A stretch of DNA of 64,000 bases from Sycobia sp. Sy_11 (GCA_018907035.1 JACCIC010000002.1:7435001-7499000); one strand, 5' to 3'; shown: positions 22,761 through 35,250, counted from the first letter of the stretch. Made by a program: numbers and translations. The notes: generated from the sequence alone by a model not told the origin.

Positions 22761-24620
22761 ATAATCTAGAAAAATATTATTTATTTATATAAAAAAGTTA
22801 AAACATTTAAAAACAAAATAATTCGTAAACAGGACGTGAAGAAAATCATAATAAACTTAGTTAATTATCCATTGAATGAAAAAAGTTTTATTTCTTTGAA
22901 TTATAAAATATAACAAATGATTATTCGGCATAAAGGAACTTCATATTATATTAGGACAGTCCTGCAATGCCGGGAAACAAACCCAACCTTCGTTCCAATG
23001 TAAACCTAAAGTCTCGGTACAGCTTTAGGACCCAAAGTTCCTCAATGTCCAAAATGCGATCGTTTTTTATGGACAATTTATAATTCTCGTTAATCAAATT
23101 AATGTATCCCAACTAACTTTCCAGCAATAGTTCCAGAATAGTATGATTCATCAATCATTCTTATTTATGGCTTTTCTTAATCATTTTCTCATATTAATGT
23201 TCTTCTGCTACCTGTAATTCAAGTTGATCAGTAATTAAAAATATATATTTTATCTTTTAGACAGCATTTTCTTTACCTTTTTTTACCAATTAAGCGCAGC
23301 TTAAATTTACCACTGTCGTTTTTTTCAAATCTTGAAGCCCGCTATATCTAAATTGTAAAGTAACTATGACTATAGAATATTTTGTTGTTAACTCTAATTG
23401 AATAATATTATAGTTGACTGGTGTTAAATTAATTACATTTAATTATTTTTCGGTTTTTTAAATTTTTTTGTTGTTTTTGTAAAACGAGTATTGCAAACTT
23501 GAGTGAAGAGTCATGAAAAAATAACATAGGTTTAGTTTTTACTAATAATCTATAAACAAAATATATACTGACGTAAGAAATGTGCTTCAAAATAACAATT
23601 CAATTTCCCAAATTTTTTTTAAGAACCTATTATTATCAAAGTATACTTAAAAACTATAATACTATCAAATTTTTTACATATAAATATATACGATCGAACC
23701 AGTGTGATGCTAAGCTCAATTATATCACTTATGTTCTTAATATTTTTTCTGTACTAATTTTTAATTTGATAATACTGTAAAACATGATATTCGTTTTTAT
23801 TTATTAAATAAAATTAGTTACGTCTAATCATTCGAATTTGGGTATTTTTCATATAGGGCATTAAGAAATAGTTTAGTAGTTAATGGAACGATCTATAAAT
23901 CTAAATATATTTCTTAGTATACCGACATTAATTGTAATAAATTAGTATTGGGAAATTATAATTTTATTATCGTAGATAGAATTTCTTAAGGAAAAAGATT
24001 GAATTTCTTAAGCAAAAAGATTTGATGTAGCTTATACAATATAAGCAAATTAAGCAAATGCATCATCAGCTTGTCTGGTGAAGCTTTCTTCGATGAAGTG
24101 ATTCCATTTTCTTCTTGTGCAAAATTCAGATTTTCACACGTATGTAATTATAAACTGTTTCTCAAAGTCCTGGAATTTTTTATTTATGTTATTAAAAAAA
24201 TTATCTAAAATTTCGCAGTTATTTCTAAAAATTTAAACTATGTTAACACTAAGTGAAACATTATTAATAATTAATATTAATATTCTAAGGTAGAATAAAT
24301 AAATAAATTCACTTGGAAAAGTTTCACAAAAATTACTTTATTAATCCTGACAGCTGTTTCAGTGGTTAAATCATTTTGAAGTTTAATACATAATGAATGA
24401 TGTGTGGAGTACATATTTTATATAAATGTTTGTAACGGTAAATTTATATAATAGTACATTTCAGAAGCTGCAAAGTAGAGGATAGAATGATGAGAAGTAG
24501 GGGGAGGGGGAGGGATAATAACGTGAACATCATTTGCAACGATTGTGAAACGATGAAATTAATCATTTCGTTGGTTACATTATGTCATCTGTGTATTGCA
24601 TTAATTATTTCAAACATTTT
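22761..24620. other. Intergenic sequence upstream of the dead peptide copy
   Basis: 23565-23760 matches the flank of paralog 2 (12775-12820 joined to 13100-13250) with the promoter and exon block deleted. The remainder is AT-rich with no recognised gene. A purine-rich run GGGGGAGGGGGAGGG lies at 24500-24514. Confidence 0.55.
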
Positions 24621-24629
24621 GTCTTTGAA

Positions 24630-24740
24630 TTAATAAATATTTTTATCTGTCTTACAGTCTTTATAATATAATATATTAGCTAAAATAATGACAGTCAGAC
24701 TGTCCATGTTTATATTCACCCCCGTAGAATCTGAAATAAA
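24630..24740. repeat. Partial copy of the 14401-14951 foldback family
   Basis: AATTAATAAATATTTTTATC, CTTACAGTC, then TAATGACAGTCAGACTGTCC and CCCCCGTAGAATCTGAAATA match the left arm of the 14401 element. The right arm is missing. Confidence 0.65.
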
Positions 24741-25494
24741 ACTTATTACTAGAATAAATTATATTAAAAATTAAAAATAAAACTAAAATTTAATAAAAAT
24801 AAAAATAAATTTTAATTCTAATTTTAACTTTAAAAAATAAATGGTAATTTACCACGTTTGATCTTAAGAGCGGGGACTATAATGTGAAAATGTACCAGAA
24901 TCCATTAAATTTACATCATTCGTACAGCTTTTACGCGAATGTGAATTAACGTCTTGCACTGTCGGTTTTCGCAAAATTCGTACAGAAGTTATTTTCGGAA
25001 TTAGTTAAAACCGGGAACATTATTCTTTCTTTAAAAATTCTTTTATGATTTTTTAATTGCCACAGAAAGTTTCGAGGAACATTTAGAAATGCCATGAGAA
25101 CTTTTTCAAATATCAGGATGTCATAAATTAATTTTGATATAGTAATTGATTACTTAGGATATAATAACTTTCACCTTAGACGATTAAATGATAAGAATAT
25201 TGAAACGCATCATGCTAAGAATGTATAACAATTTGTATCACTTTCAAGCTGCTTTAGATGCTTAATTTGAAATGTTTTGATTTTAGTCAAGCCCTTGTAC
25301 GATCTTCTGAAAAAGAATATTAAAGTCGTATTTCGAAAAAAAGAAAACGAAGCATTGCAAAATTCAATTAATGAGGTGGTCGATAAAATGTTACTTTGAG
25401 TTCACCCACAATAGAAAAGTGAATCAGGTGACGAAAACATATATCTATCCATTGCTGTAAATCAATGCAACATTATATAAATTACGAGGGATAA

Positions 25495-26300
25495 CAATAG
25501 ATATTGGCAGATCGACCTTACAATTGAAAGACACCCGATCACTCGCTTGAGTAGGAATTTAATGTTATACAGTTCGGACTGCACTCATAAGGGGAAACTA
25601 TACTCAGAGGAGAACCAAATCTTACTATAAGAGCAATCATTGACATAATTAAACTAAAGAATGAATACCTTGTTCTTTCTTTATTCAAATGGACATTTGT
25701 TTTAAGCTAAATGTTTCTTCGCTGCTAGTTATATTTTAATTTAAATAATATACGGTGCTAGTTTTCATATTATTTTCTATTCATTTATCACAAATTTAGA
25801 TAACAAATTAAAAACATTGTAAATATTAATATCTGTTGAAACGTTAGAATTACGGACATGACTTATTCGCCTATGTAAGAGTAATAACACGGGAATTAGT
25901 ACGATATGATTTTGCTTATTGAAACGATATTTTAATAGTCTCAGGAACGTATCGGCAACATATGCAACTATTGAGATAAGTATTTTATCGACTATGAGGA
26001 GCCTGTCTGAAACCAGACGTCGATTAATGCAAATTTGTCGATTCTACTCGAAAGTATCTTGGTCGTATACTTGAACAAAGTAGATTCCCAATCGACACGG
26101 AAAAGGTTGCTGCCGTAACAAATCTCTCTCCCTCAAGAAAATGAAAGAAATACAAAGATTTATGTGTTGAATTCGATGACAATGATATTTCCTCAAAAAT
26201 ATTTGGAACTTTACTGAGCACGAGAGCATTAGCTGTCGCGGTGTAGCTGCCCATTCTCGCGTGTCATCGAGGTGTCCTCGACGGTGCTGCTAGGTCTGGC
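25495..26300 (+). pseudogene. Gypsy-type LTR retrotransposon reverse transcriptase remnant
   Basis: Around 25507 the + strand reads RYWQIDLTIERHPIT, like the Gypsy RT motif 'YWQIPLxxxSRPxTAF'. From about 25917 a second frame reads Y-stop-NDILIVSGTYRQHMQLLR, where intact elements have Y-L-D-D, then VFYRL, KCKFVDSTRKYLGRILEQ, and FPIDTEKVAAVTNLSPSRK, the usual RT end ('YLGxIL...DPEKV...'). After a frameshift it continues KEIQRFMC. Several stops, a mutated catalytic Y-x-D-D and a gap of about 250 unrecognised bases show a long-dead copy. Confidence 0.8.
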
Positions 26301-26978
26301 AGTGAGGCTAGCTCCCCGAATGCCAGTTTCAGTTGGTCGAACGCCCGAAAGATAAATAGCTCTGGATGACCTATCGATACGACGGGAAGGCTACTTTGCA
26401 TGTCATGAGCCGAGGGCAATGTATCTGAACGCGATGATAGGACACGCCTTATGTACAGCGTCCTACGGGAATAAATAGTAAAATAATTAAAAAAAAAAAA
26501 AAAAAGAAGAAGAAAAACGAAGACAAAAAGAATTAATCATTCAAAAATTACCGAATGAAACTGATCAAAATTTATTTAAACTTAGTACCGCAAATTTTTC
26601 ATTAAAATCCATTCGAAATCAAGTATTTTTAACATCGTTTGCACTGCTAATGGAGGTGATCAGAGCTCATGAATATGGCCGACGCGAATTGGAGGCAACT
26701 GCATGAAAAACTATGAAAGTAATGTGAATTTTATGAATGATGTTGTTAAAGTTGAAGCTTTGGTATGTTTTAGTTAGAAATAAACAAAAAAAGAAAACGG
26801 AATTTTATAAGTTTAAAGCACTGAACACGATAAAGTTAGATTTATAAAGGAAGTATATTATATCAATATATACATCAAAACAATAAAAAATGATTATAAA
26901 TTACACATTTTTAAATACAATACAGTTTTAGTCCATTAAAACTCATTATTAATGACTGACGGGTATTGAGCATATCTA

Positions 26979-27155
26979 TTAATTATAACACATACAATCG
27001 TAGCCCACACAGATTCCTGTTCCATTACATGCCTGTCCGCATGCTACTTTCTCTTCATCATTTGTGCAGTTTGCTACACGGCGACCTTGAGCTATAGTCT
27101 GCGATATATTAATAACACAAATAATCAGTACGAAGAGAAGTATTACTGACTTCAT
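26979..27155 (-). CDS. Secreted 6-cysteine CSab peptide (paralog 3), lacking Cys1 and Cys8
   Basis: A 58-residue prepeptide. Residues 1-22 are a signal peptide (MKSVILLFVLIICVINISQT...). The mature part, about residues 23-58, reads QGRRVANCTNDEEKVACG onward with Cys at 30, 39, 43, 49, 54 and 56, that is C-x8-C-x3-C-x5-C-x4-C-x-C. It aligns closely with paralog 2 (RRVANCTND, CVGYDCMCY). Cys1 is removed by an in-frame change at the signal junction (TIAACKPRRV becomes TIAQGRRV, two residues shorter). Cys8 is removed by an earlier stop (CMCYTC becomes CMCYN). The result is the plain six-Cys CSab pattern. The canonical exon-2 acceptor CGCAG|GAAAC is changed here (GCGTATGAATCAG), so splicing may use ATCAG instead or fail. 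The frame is otherwise clean, so I call it a gene with some doubt. Confidence 0.72.
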   Translation of the reverse strand: MKSVILLFVLIICVINISQTIAQGRRVANCTNDEEKVACGQACNGTGICVGYDCMCYN

Positions 27156-28045
27156 TTTGCTAATGCTGATTCATACGCAAAAAATATTTCCTTGATGTAT
27201 CAGTTGTGGGTATTATAACTGTTTGAGCTGTAACAAAAACTAAAATATTTCAAATAAACTGTCGCAATGCGTAAGTGAGTAAGCATAGGTACTAGCAGAA
27301 ATTTTTTTTTTCAATAAAGATAAGCCAAATAGACAATTAGATAAGGCATACAAAATGTAATAAAAATCATGAAAAATCTTAGAAAAGAGAAATTTCAAGT
27401 ATCAAGTGATACGGTAGAGCCATGAAGGCGAGTTTAAGAATAAGAAATTTAATATTTTTATTCTTAATATATATAATTTATATAAAACGTGGCTCGGAGA
27501 AGAAAAGTTATCTATCAATGCCATGTCCTTAATTAATTAAATTGCTAACTTCAATATATTGAAAAAAAAACTGCGAATCATCCACTCAAATAATAAGTTA
27601 AATAAAAAATAGAAAGTAAAAAAGGAGAAATAATAATAGTAATGATAATGAACTTATCTATGAATAAATAAGAAATAAATAAAAAGAACAAGAAAAAATA
27701 AATAAAATACATATGTAAAGGAAATAATGTATGAAATTCATAGACTTACCTCTCTGCTGCGTAATTGAAGTATTCCAGTGCACAGTCTAAAGTTAAAAGC
27801 ATTCGAGACACTGAAAGATTAGGCGAGTTCGAAGAATGAGACCAGCAAGCATGTTTTCCGAACATAAATTTTCTGAGCTCACGTAATCTCCAACCTGAAT
27901 TTAAATCGACCCACTTACCATCTTTTACTAACAACATAATTAATGCTAGTAACACAATTGGCTTTCAAGTTTTGATACGGAGTGTGGATAGAAATTGTTG
28001 TAATATTATAATTACGAGGACTTGTTTTGTGGACTTAAATTAAAT
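27156..28045. other. Upstream region of paralog 3
   Basis: Sequence at 27165-27300 weakly resembles the acceptor-side intron of paralog 1. A strong - strand donor, GAGAG|GTAAGTC, at 27750-27755 could end an untranslated first exon of paralog 3, but no TATA box was found in front of it. The open frame at 27746-27955 runs into this donor and may be exonic or chance. Confidence 0.35.
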
Positions 28046-28047
28046 AC

Positions 28048-28447
28048 TTGAGATATATTTCTAAGAATATATTTTCACTCTTGGGTGATTCCACAGATTA
28101 AACGATGTACAACATCGATAAACTTCTCTCATCGACGATTAAGTCATTCGAGAGTTTTATTCATTCGATTTTAGCAAGCATCGTACGTCTAGGAATTGGT
28201 TACCTGTCGTCCTACTGACGAGCCCAGCAGGTAACTGAGGGCGAAACGTACAAATAGTATTTATTTTGGGCGAATGATTTATATTTATTCTTCAAAAATG
28301 ACAAGTTATATTTTGCACGTGTCGAGGAAAGAAAATAACTCTCGAATGACTTAATCGTCCATGAGAGAAATTTATCGATGTTGTACATCGTTTAATCTGT
28401 GGAATCACCCAAGAGTGAAAATATATTCTTAGAAATATATATCTCAA
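28048..28447. mobile_element. Foldback MITE with ~100-bp terminal inverted repeats
   Basis: The left end TTGAGATATATTTCTAAGAA followed by TATATTTTCACTCTTGGGTG and GATTCCACAGATTAAACGAT is mirrored at the right end by ATCGTTTAATCTGTGGAATC, CACCCAAGAGTGAAAATATA and TTCTTAGAAATATATATCTC. The arms run on to the TCGAGAGTT / AACTCTCGA region, about 100 bases each, with a spacer of about 180 bases. There is no ORF and no clear target-site duplication. The arms are near-identical, which suggests a fairly recent insertion. Confidence 0.82.
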
Positions 28448-28746
28448 TTATTCATAAAACACATCTTACAAATTTTATACCCAGCAGGATTTGAAAGTAG
28501 GTAAAATTTTGGGACAGTCAATAAAATTTGACTGGAATTTATTATTTACATACTGAATAGATTTAATCCTGCTGAAGACTGCAGTAAAAAATCCAGAAAT
28601 ATCATAGAGGTGTGCTGTTCAATTGTAATGACATACAATAGAAAAATATGCAAATAGTATATAAATATATAAAATATGGAAAGATGTAAATAATTTTCAG
28701 ATGTTCGTTTACAAAGTATTATCTTTGTTTTTAATACAAAAAAGAT

Positions 28747-30720
28747 CAAGTGTAGATAATTTAGTAAATATGAGGCTTAAAACTGAGGAGGAGTTTGTTT
28801 AAAAAAACGTACTTAATGCTTTGTATGATATAGAAGCAGCATTTGATAATGTAAATATTGACATTTTATTGGCCAGATTAGTGGGAATAGGTTGCTTTGA
28901 AAAATTAGTAACACTCTTTAAATTTTGTAAATCACATAAGACAAAAACATACTGACTACAAAGAACACGAGTACACATTTGACTAAAACGTAGTCCCCAA
29001 AGCAGTGGCTATCAGCCCGTTACTGTTCTTAATCTATAGTTCAAAGACAAAAAAAAAACTAAAAACACTATATCTGTATCTCACAGTTTGCATATGATTT
29101 TGCGGTTTATGTAAAATATCCACCGAGAATATCATAAAAACAATTTCTAGAAACTTGACAAATTCAGGCCTCAGCTCGTCTGCAAAACAAAACTGTACTA
29201 CTATATCTTGATAATAATAATAAAGGAATAACATCCGAAACTGCAGACATTAAAATCCATAATTTCACAAGACTTCCATAAAATCTCAAAATTCAGCTGA
29301 TTTTCTCGAAATTATATTTGATTACGAACTGACTTATGATTCTTACATCGAAACTGTTAAAAATAAACGTATGAGGGCGCTATCAATTCTTAAATTTTTA
29401 CCTAGAAAATTGTGGTATTGCAATGTCTAGACTCTCACTATATTATATAGAAGATATTTTCGTTCAATCATTGAATATGGTTGATTTACTTACTAAACAA
29501 GCTGGAAAAAATTCAAAGTGCAGCCATCAGAATCCCACTTGATTTTCGATCCAGTACTTGGACTAATATCCTTATAGCTGTGCCAAAACAATTGTGTTTA
29601 AAAGATAGAATAAAACATCGTAGCGAACGCGATTTAAGAAAAACACTCCAATTCTATAAAAAATATTAAAAGCTATACAGAAAAAACAAAATACAAAAAA
29701 AATACAAAATATAAAATATAAAAAAATACAAAAACAATATACAAAAAAAAACAATAATAACCAATATAACGATAATTATTGTTAAAAATTGCTTATCAGT
29801 CTGTATAAAAGTTCGGTAATGAACCGTATATCGAACATCTAATGTCAAAAATTTGTTAACACTTACAACCGTGAATATAAACCGATGACAACTTCAACTT
29901 CAATTGATATAAATGTAGTACTAGTAGAAAAACAACTAAATATCTGCGTTCAAAAAATTATATTTAAAGAAGCTTTGATATTGACAGCGAAATGCATCAC
30001 TATTAATGCTGCTCTTGACGTATCCCTCGAATTTTTATATTCTACCTGATTCAAAAAACGCTTTTAAAAGCTTGCAATCCTCATCATTAGAGAAAATATC
30101 ATATGTACACCTAATGAAAATAAAGCAAAACCTTTTTCAATTTAGCTTACTGTCAAAAAAAAAGTATTTGAATTTTACTGGTCCACGCCGCATGTAGGTA
30201 TTGTAAGAAATGAAAATGTCGACTTATTCTGAAAAAGAGGCTGCACACGGAGCTGCAGCAGATATAAAAGATGTTTCATATAATAAATTAAATGTAAAGT
30301 TAAAAGAATGTGGAAAACTGCAAACTAAAAAATACATTATTTATCAAGCGAAGAATAAAGGAAAATTATATTGTCAACTATTCTGTAAATGTATGTATAA
30401 ATCGTGGTTTATGTACCAAAACCTGCGGCGGAAAATTTCATTGACAATCAATATAACGAGATAATATCATTACAATCTTGCTGCATCCCTGTCTTACATA
30501 AATATTTGAGATAATTCTTTATGAATTAAATCATGTAATATGGTAATATCACTTATACTTGAAAAATATGCGCGAAAGAAATATTCAATAGAAATCATTC
30601 AATCGTCAAATAAAATATAAAAGCTTGATTGAACGTTTTAAACTTCTTTCAGGCATGTGAGAACAGAGTATACAAATATAATTTTATACGATGTAAATAC
30701 TAATAACATAACAAAATAGA
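28747..30720 (+). pseudogene. Non-LTR retrotransposon remnant (RT plus RNase H, I/Jockey-like)
   Basis: The + strand frames give SVDNLVNMRLKTEEEFV, then ALYDIEAAFDNVNIDILLARL (RT motif A, D-x-E-x-A-F-D-N-V), VAISPLLFLIYS (motif B end), and FAYDFAVYVKY (motif C, where F-A-D-D is usual). Next is the thumb-like KLEKIQSAAIRIPLDFRSST at 29499 on. An RNase H-like stretch follows at 29985-30190 (INAALDVSLEF, SKNAFKSLQSSSLEKISYVH), then EKEAAHGAAADIKD and a tail resembling the HYNL...DLNHVIW end of such elements to about 30,720. Stops and shifts occur throughout, and the active-site Asp pairs are damaged. The 5' half (ORF1, endonuclease) is absent, as expected for 5'-truncated insertion. Confidence 0.8.
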
Positions 30721-31279
30721 AAATCTATGTAAATATCTATTGTACAGTCCCAATTAGCCTGTAAAAAATGTATATGTATTTTCGTTTAATCTACACCTTC
30801 CCTTTGAAGGATGTTTTTAAATACTTAAAATTGTTTGACAGCTTATGATTCTGATAGATCTTTCGTATATTTCACAATGAAAATACCAGAGTTATTAATT
30901 TATATTATGATATTTGTAATGAGCACTTTAAAAATCATAAGTATATATCTTTAAACTCAATTGGAGATAAGAGTTTTTCCTAAACTGCACTCTCGATTGC
31001 TGGAACGCCGATTAAAAGAATTTGTAATGATATTTATCACATGTTGTGACGACACACATGCCATCGTTATAATTTATTATTTATATATAAGGTATATATA
31101 GCTATAGGAAAAAAATACAATATATCTATAATAAGCATGTGATATAGATGGTAACAAACGTATAGCTGCTATATAATAGGAATAAAGCAACTGATATTGA
31201 GTCCAACTATTGATAAGTTGAATTCAATATTTTATATTTATATTATATAGATGTTGTAATAATTTCAAAATAATTCAAT

Positions 31280-31283
<4 letters not shown>

Positions 31284-31322
<39 letters not shown>
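31284..31322. repeat. (AT)n microsatellite
   Basis: About 39 bases of pure TA repeat. Confidence 0.9.
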
Positions 31323-31325
<3 letters not shown>

Positions 31326-32131
31326 GAAATTAAATATATATTTTATTAATTAAAAGATATAAAATTAAATGAAAAAGCATAATGTAAATTAATGAGATAC
31401 TTGATATAGATACTGAGTTAATGCTGAGTTAATGCTACTATGAAAATACAAACATAATATAATAACTGAGATCATACTATATATGTACAACAATTAGAGT
31501 CAATGAAACAATTCTATACCTAAATGTATGCTGCTATACCTAAATATAATTTGATATAAATATAAAATGATACAAATATAAAGTCATCGTATATATACTA
31601 GATTCATAACAGTATCAGATTGCAAATCTTATTGTAATTGGAAATCTGTTATTCAAATGGTTCACGATTTAAAGTAATATATTATACTGAAGTAATAATT
31701 GTGATACAAGTAGTTGCCTTAATGAAGAAATCAGATGAAATGAGCTGAAGCACATGAAATGTCAGGCACTTAATAATTAAATGTAAATTAAATCAGAAAA
31801 TTATTGCAGGTATTTCTTAATTTTCTATTTAAATGAGCCTACAATTGAGCAACGTTTTGAAGAATTAGGAATTCTTTCCCGCAATCTACATAAAGAGGTG
31901 AATAGATGCATAATTTTGATCGCTACAATATTTACATAAATGTTTCATATTTCTAAGCATGTATAATATTTCACGGACTGCAAATCACCTATTTATAATA
32001 TTGCAACTGATAATATTATTAAGAATTTTAAATGTAAATAGGGCATCATAATAAATATGTACATAATTTACTGACAATGAAGGAAATGAACATCTTTATA
32101 TCGAGTAGTCATCTTTCATGTGTCACTTTTC

Positions 32132-32134
<3 letters not shown>

Positions 32135-32180
<46 letters not shown>
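32135..32180. repeat. (AT)n microsatellite
   Basis: About 46 bases of pure AT repeat. Confidence 0.9.
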
Positions 32181-32182
<2 letters not shown>

Positions 32183-33267
32183 TCATATTTTATGTTTTAT
32201 AGTATGAAGTCTCAATCGAGATTTATATGCGTTCGGAGTCAAAAGTATAGATCCGTATGTGAAAATTCGTATTGCTATTGAATTAAGCAGATTTCAAACT
32301 AAGTTTGATCATTTAAATTTGAAAGTCTTTCTTTTTATAAAATCTACTAATTTATTTTTGTTGGAGAAGATACTTCCAATGTGATCTAAAAAAAATATAA
32401 GATAAATTGAATGTGATCCTTAATTCGGTGACAGAATAACATCGAGAAGTAAAATATCAATTTGATACATAAATAAATTCAATGGACGATTGCATTGTAT
32501 TGTATGGGAGGAATTTAAACATAGAAATATATAGAGTGCATTACGTATAGATCAATTCCTTAATTGAAATATAGAGAATCTCATTTATGAACAAACGGAA
32601 CGGCTTAATATACTATCGTTAGCATATATAAAAGTTAGACTACTTTATATAGGAAGGTACATCATTTGCGAAAAAAATAAATAGCAAGGAACCTAAGTGG
32701 GATCTTTGACGGATACCTGACATAAAGGTAGAAGAATAAAGAATCAATATTTCTTATTCTGACAGTAAGTCTTCAATTAAGCCTTTACTTTGAATCCCAT
32801 CGAAAAGTCAGAATAAGCAGTATTATTATTACTAATATGCTAATGGACTGAGTCAAGTGAAAATTACCCTAACGCTTGGATAATCTCATCACGATTTTTT
32901 AATGCAAATTCAGCGCTGAGCATGCCCTCAAAGCCTAACACATATGATTTCCGGCTATCTCATAGTCTAAATAACTTGTCCAGCTATACGTGTCCTCTCT
33001 GTGAAGAAACTGGAATGGAGTTTTCGAAGTTTCTACACAGTTCAGATTAGAAAGACTAGAAAGAATTAAGATCTCGATATATAAATGGTATCTGATTGCC
33101 TATTATGGTTTAAAGCATTTATTTTTGATTGATAGATAAGTATACATTGGTAATAGTTGGACGTACTTTTGTGAAGCCATGCTACTGAGGGGCAATGCTA
33201 TCGCCGTTTTGATAAAGAATTTATTAAAGAAATAGGTCTTCTTGAAGAAATATACATATATATACAC

Positions 33268-33373
<106 letters not shown>

Positions 33374-33540
33374 ATACATACTGAAGAGAGTCACAGACAG
33401 AGTTGCAAGTCTGGCGAAAAGGAGGGGGCGTACAGAGGTAGGGGTGTGAGCTCTCTTGGCTCTCGTGATCGTGTTTGACGCGACCCTGCGACCACGTCGG
33501 CTTAAACCCACTTATACGTTCCCTCTGATTGAGGATTTAG

Positions 33541-33544
<4 letters not shown>

Positions 33545-33594
<50 letters not shown>
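33545..33594. repeat. (AT)n microsatellite
   Basis: About 50 bases of pure AT repeat. Confidence 0.9.
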
Positions 33595-33598
<4 letters not shown>

Positions 33599-33965
33599 CT
33601 CAGTCGATATAAACGGAATCTCCTTGCTTCCCACCTCTCTCTAGCATACAACGATTGGCATCATACATCCTTGGTCGGGTGTCTAACGCAATTCGTGGAA
33701 GCTCAACGTTTCATTTGTTGCAGAATTTGAGGTGGATTATTCTATCATTTTTTAGCACATGTTATGAATAATTTTTTGCTCATTATAGGAACATAAATAA
33801 ATTCGTAATTTATCTTATATAATTATAAAGAAAACTATGGTGTCGCATACATCTCTCTAGAGTTAGATTTGAAATGAAACGCGAAAGTGTGATTGACTTT
33901 CGTATTTGAGAATTGTAATCTTGCCACTACTGCTGGTCCTCTGTATTTTCGATACATTAATCGAA

Positions 33966-33967
<2 letters not shown>

Positions 33968-34025
<58 letters not shown>
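33968..34025. repeat. (AT)n microsatellite
   Basis: About 57 bases of pure AT repeat. Confidence 0.9.
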
Positions 34026-34028
<3 letters not shown>

Positions 34029-34439
34029 CTGACATTATAATTTTTCTAGTTTGTAGACTCATCTACCTTTTGCTTTTTTTCCAGATATAAGCAATGAACA
34101 AACGATTGAAATTCATTTATTTCAACTTAATTCTATTCAAATTCAATACTATTTATAATTTTTGTATATCTGAATATTGATTGACTTATTTTAATAAACT
34201 TCCTGCTATAATAAAAGATTACAAAAAATCGGAAATAGAAATAGAAAGTAAGAGAATAAAAATCTTATTATATTCTTCATGTAGCAGCATTCTTTCCTGG
34301 ATACAAAAAATCAAGAAATCGAGAAAAAATAAAAATCAAGAGAAACATAAATAAAATAGAGTAATCAATACGGACTTTTGAAGCAATGGACGAACCATAT
34401 ACCGATCTATAATGCGGAATGTTGGTTCAGTGTAATTAC

Positions 34440-35250
34440 AATATATTCCGACAGGGGATAACCGCGCGCAACTAACTTTTCTTCCGGCGTCATCCGCAAA
34501 AATCAACCCCGCGTCGCCATTAACTCTTACGCTCCACATCCCATTCACCCCTCCCCCTCGTCTCACCAATCCTCATACAACCGAGGCGTCGCTGCATTCG
34601 CTGCCGGCCTGCGGGCGTATACGTACGTTTCGCGTACACCGGTATAGCGCGAGGCATCGTCACCCCCCTCCTCCTCCTCCTCCTCCCCAGCCCGTCGATG
34701 AAAGGGAGTAGGGCTTAATCAGTTAGTCGATAGGGAAATTGGCTTAGAGTCATCGGGCGGGGCGCGATGGGCTCTGAGTGTATAACGTCGTTACGCTTCC
34801 TCGTCGGCGCACCGCGGCCCGTTCTCTATCGCCCTCCGTTCCTCTCTCTTTCACTCTCTCTCTCTCTCTCCCTCCCTCTCTCTCTCTCTCTGTCTGCCAC
34901 TGTAACACACTCACACACACACATCCCGCATCCTCTGTCTCTGCCTCACGCAGGATGCGACAGGCCCCGGGCGATCGGCGTATCCACGCCGCTGCCTGAC
35001 TGGCTCGTCTCGATTGCCGGGCCCGCGCCTCGGCTCTCGGCCTGGCGGGCCATGGAGGCGGCCACCCACCGTTGAGGACCACGGAGGCGAGAGAAACCGG
35101 AGGACAGCGCGTCGTAGGGGAGGACAAGTCTGCCGCAAGCGCACCGGTGTAGAATGTCCAGCTGATCGGTAAGGCCGCGGTCGACGAGAGCCACGTCCTC
35201 GTCGCGGGGCGAACTGACGTGCTTTTATCGAGTCGCGAGGCGCGATTTAT
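34440..35250 (+). promoter_or_regulatory. CpG-rich presumed promoter and 5'UTR region of the channel gene
   Basis: A sharp GC- and CpG-rich block (CCGCGCGC, GGGCGGGGCGCG, CCGCGGTCGACG) between AT-rich flanks, just upstream of the signal-peptide exon at 35582. It contains a (CT)n tract at 34842-34893 and a possible donor CGG|GTAAGG-like site (ATCG|GTAAGG at 35168) for a non-coding first exon. A second possible donor is TAG|GTAAAC near 35438. No TATA box is apparent. Promoter identity is inferred from composition and position. Confidence 0.5.

Larger units (their letters stand above)
30730..33240. other. AT-rich intergenic sequence, no gene recognised
   Basis: (AT)n tracts at 31284-31322 and 32135-32180. 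At about 32875-33050 a + strand frame reads YDFRLSHSLNN...YTCPLCEETGMEFSKFLHSSD, reminiscent of the Cys-rich tail of non-LTR elements. It is too short to call. Confidence 0.45.

Noticed and set aside
27746..27955. 69-codon - strand open frame running into a strong GT donor
   Set aside because: Could be an untranslated first exon of paralog 3, but there is no TATA box or supporting homology, so it is not called as a coding gene.
32875..33053. Frame with CPLCEETGMEF near a + strand stop
   Set aside because: Resembles the Cys-rich tail of non-LTR elements, but it is too short and lacks upstream RT sequence.
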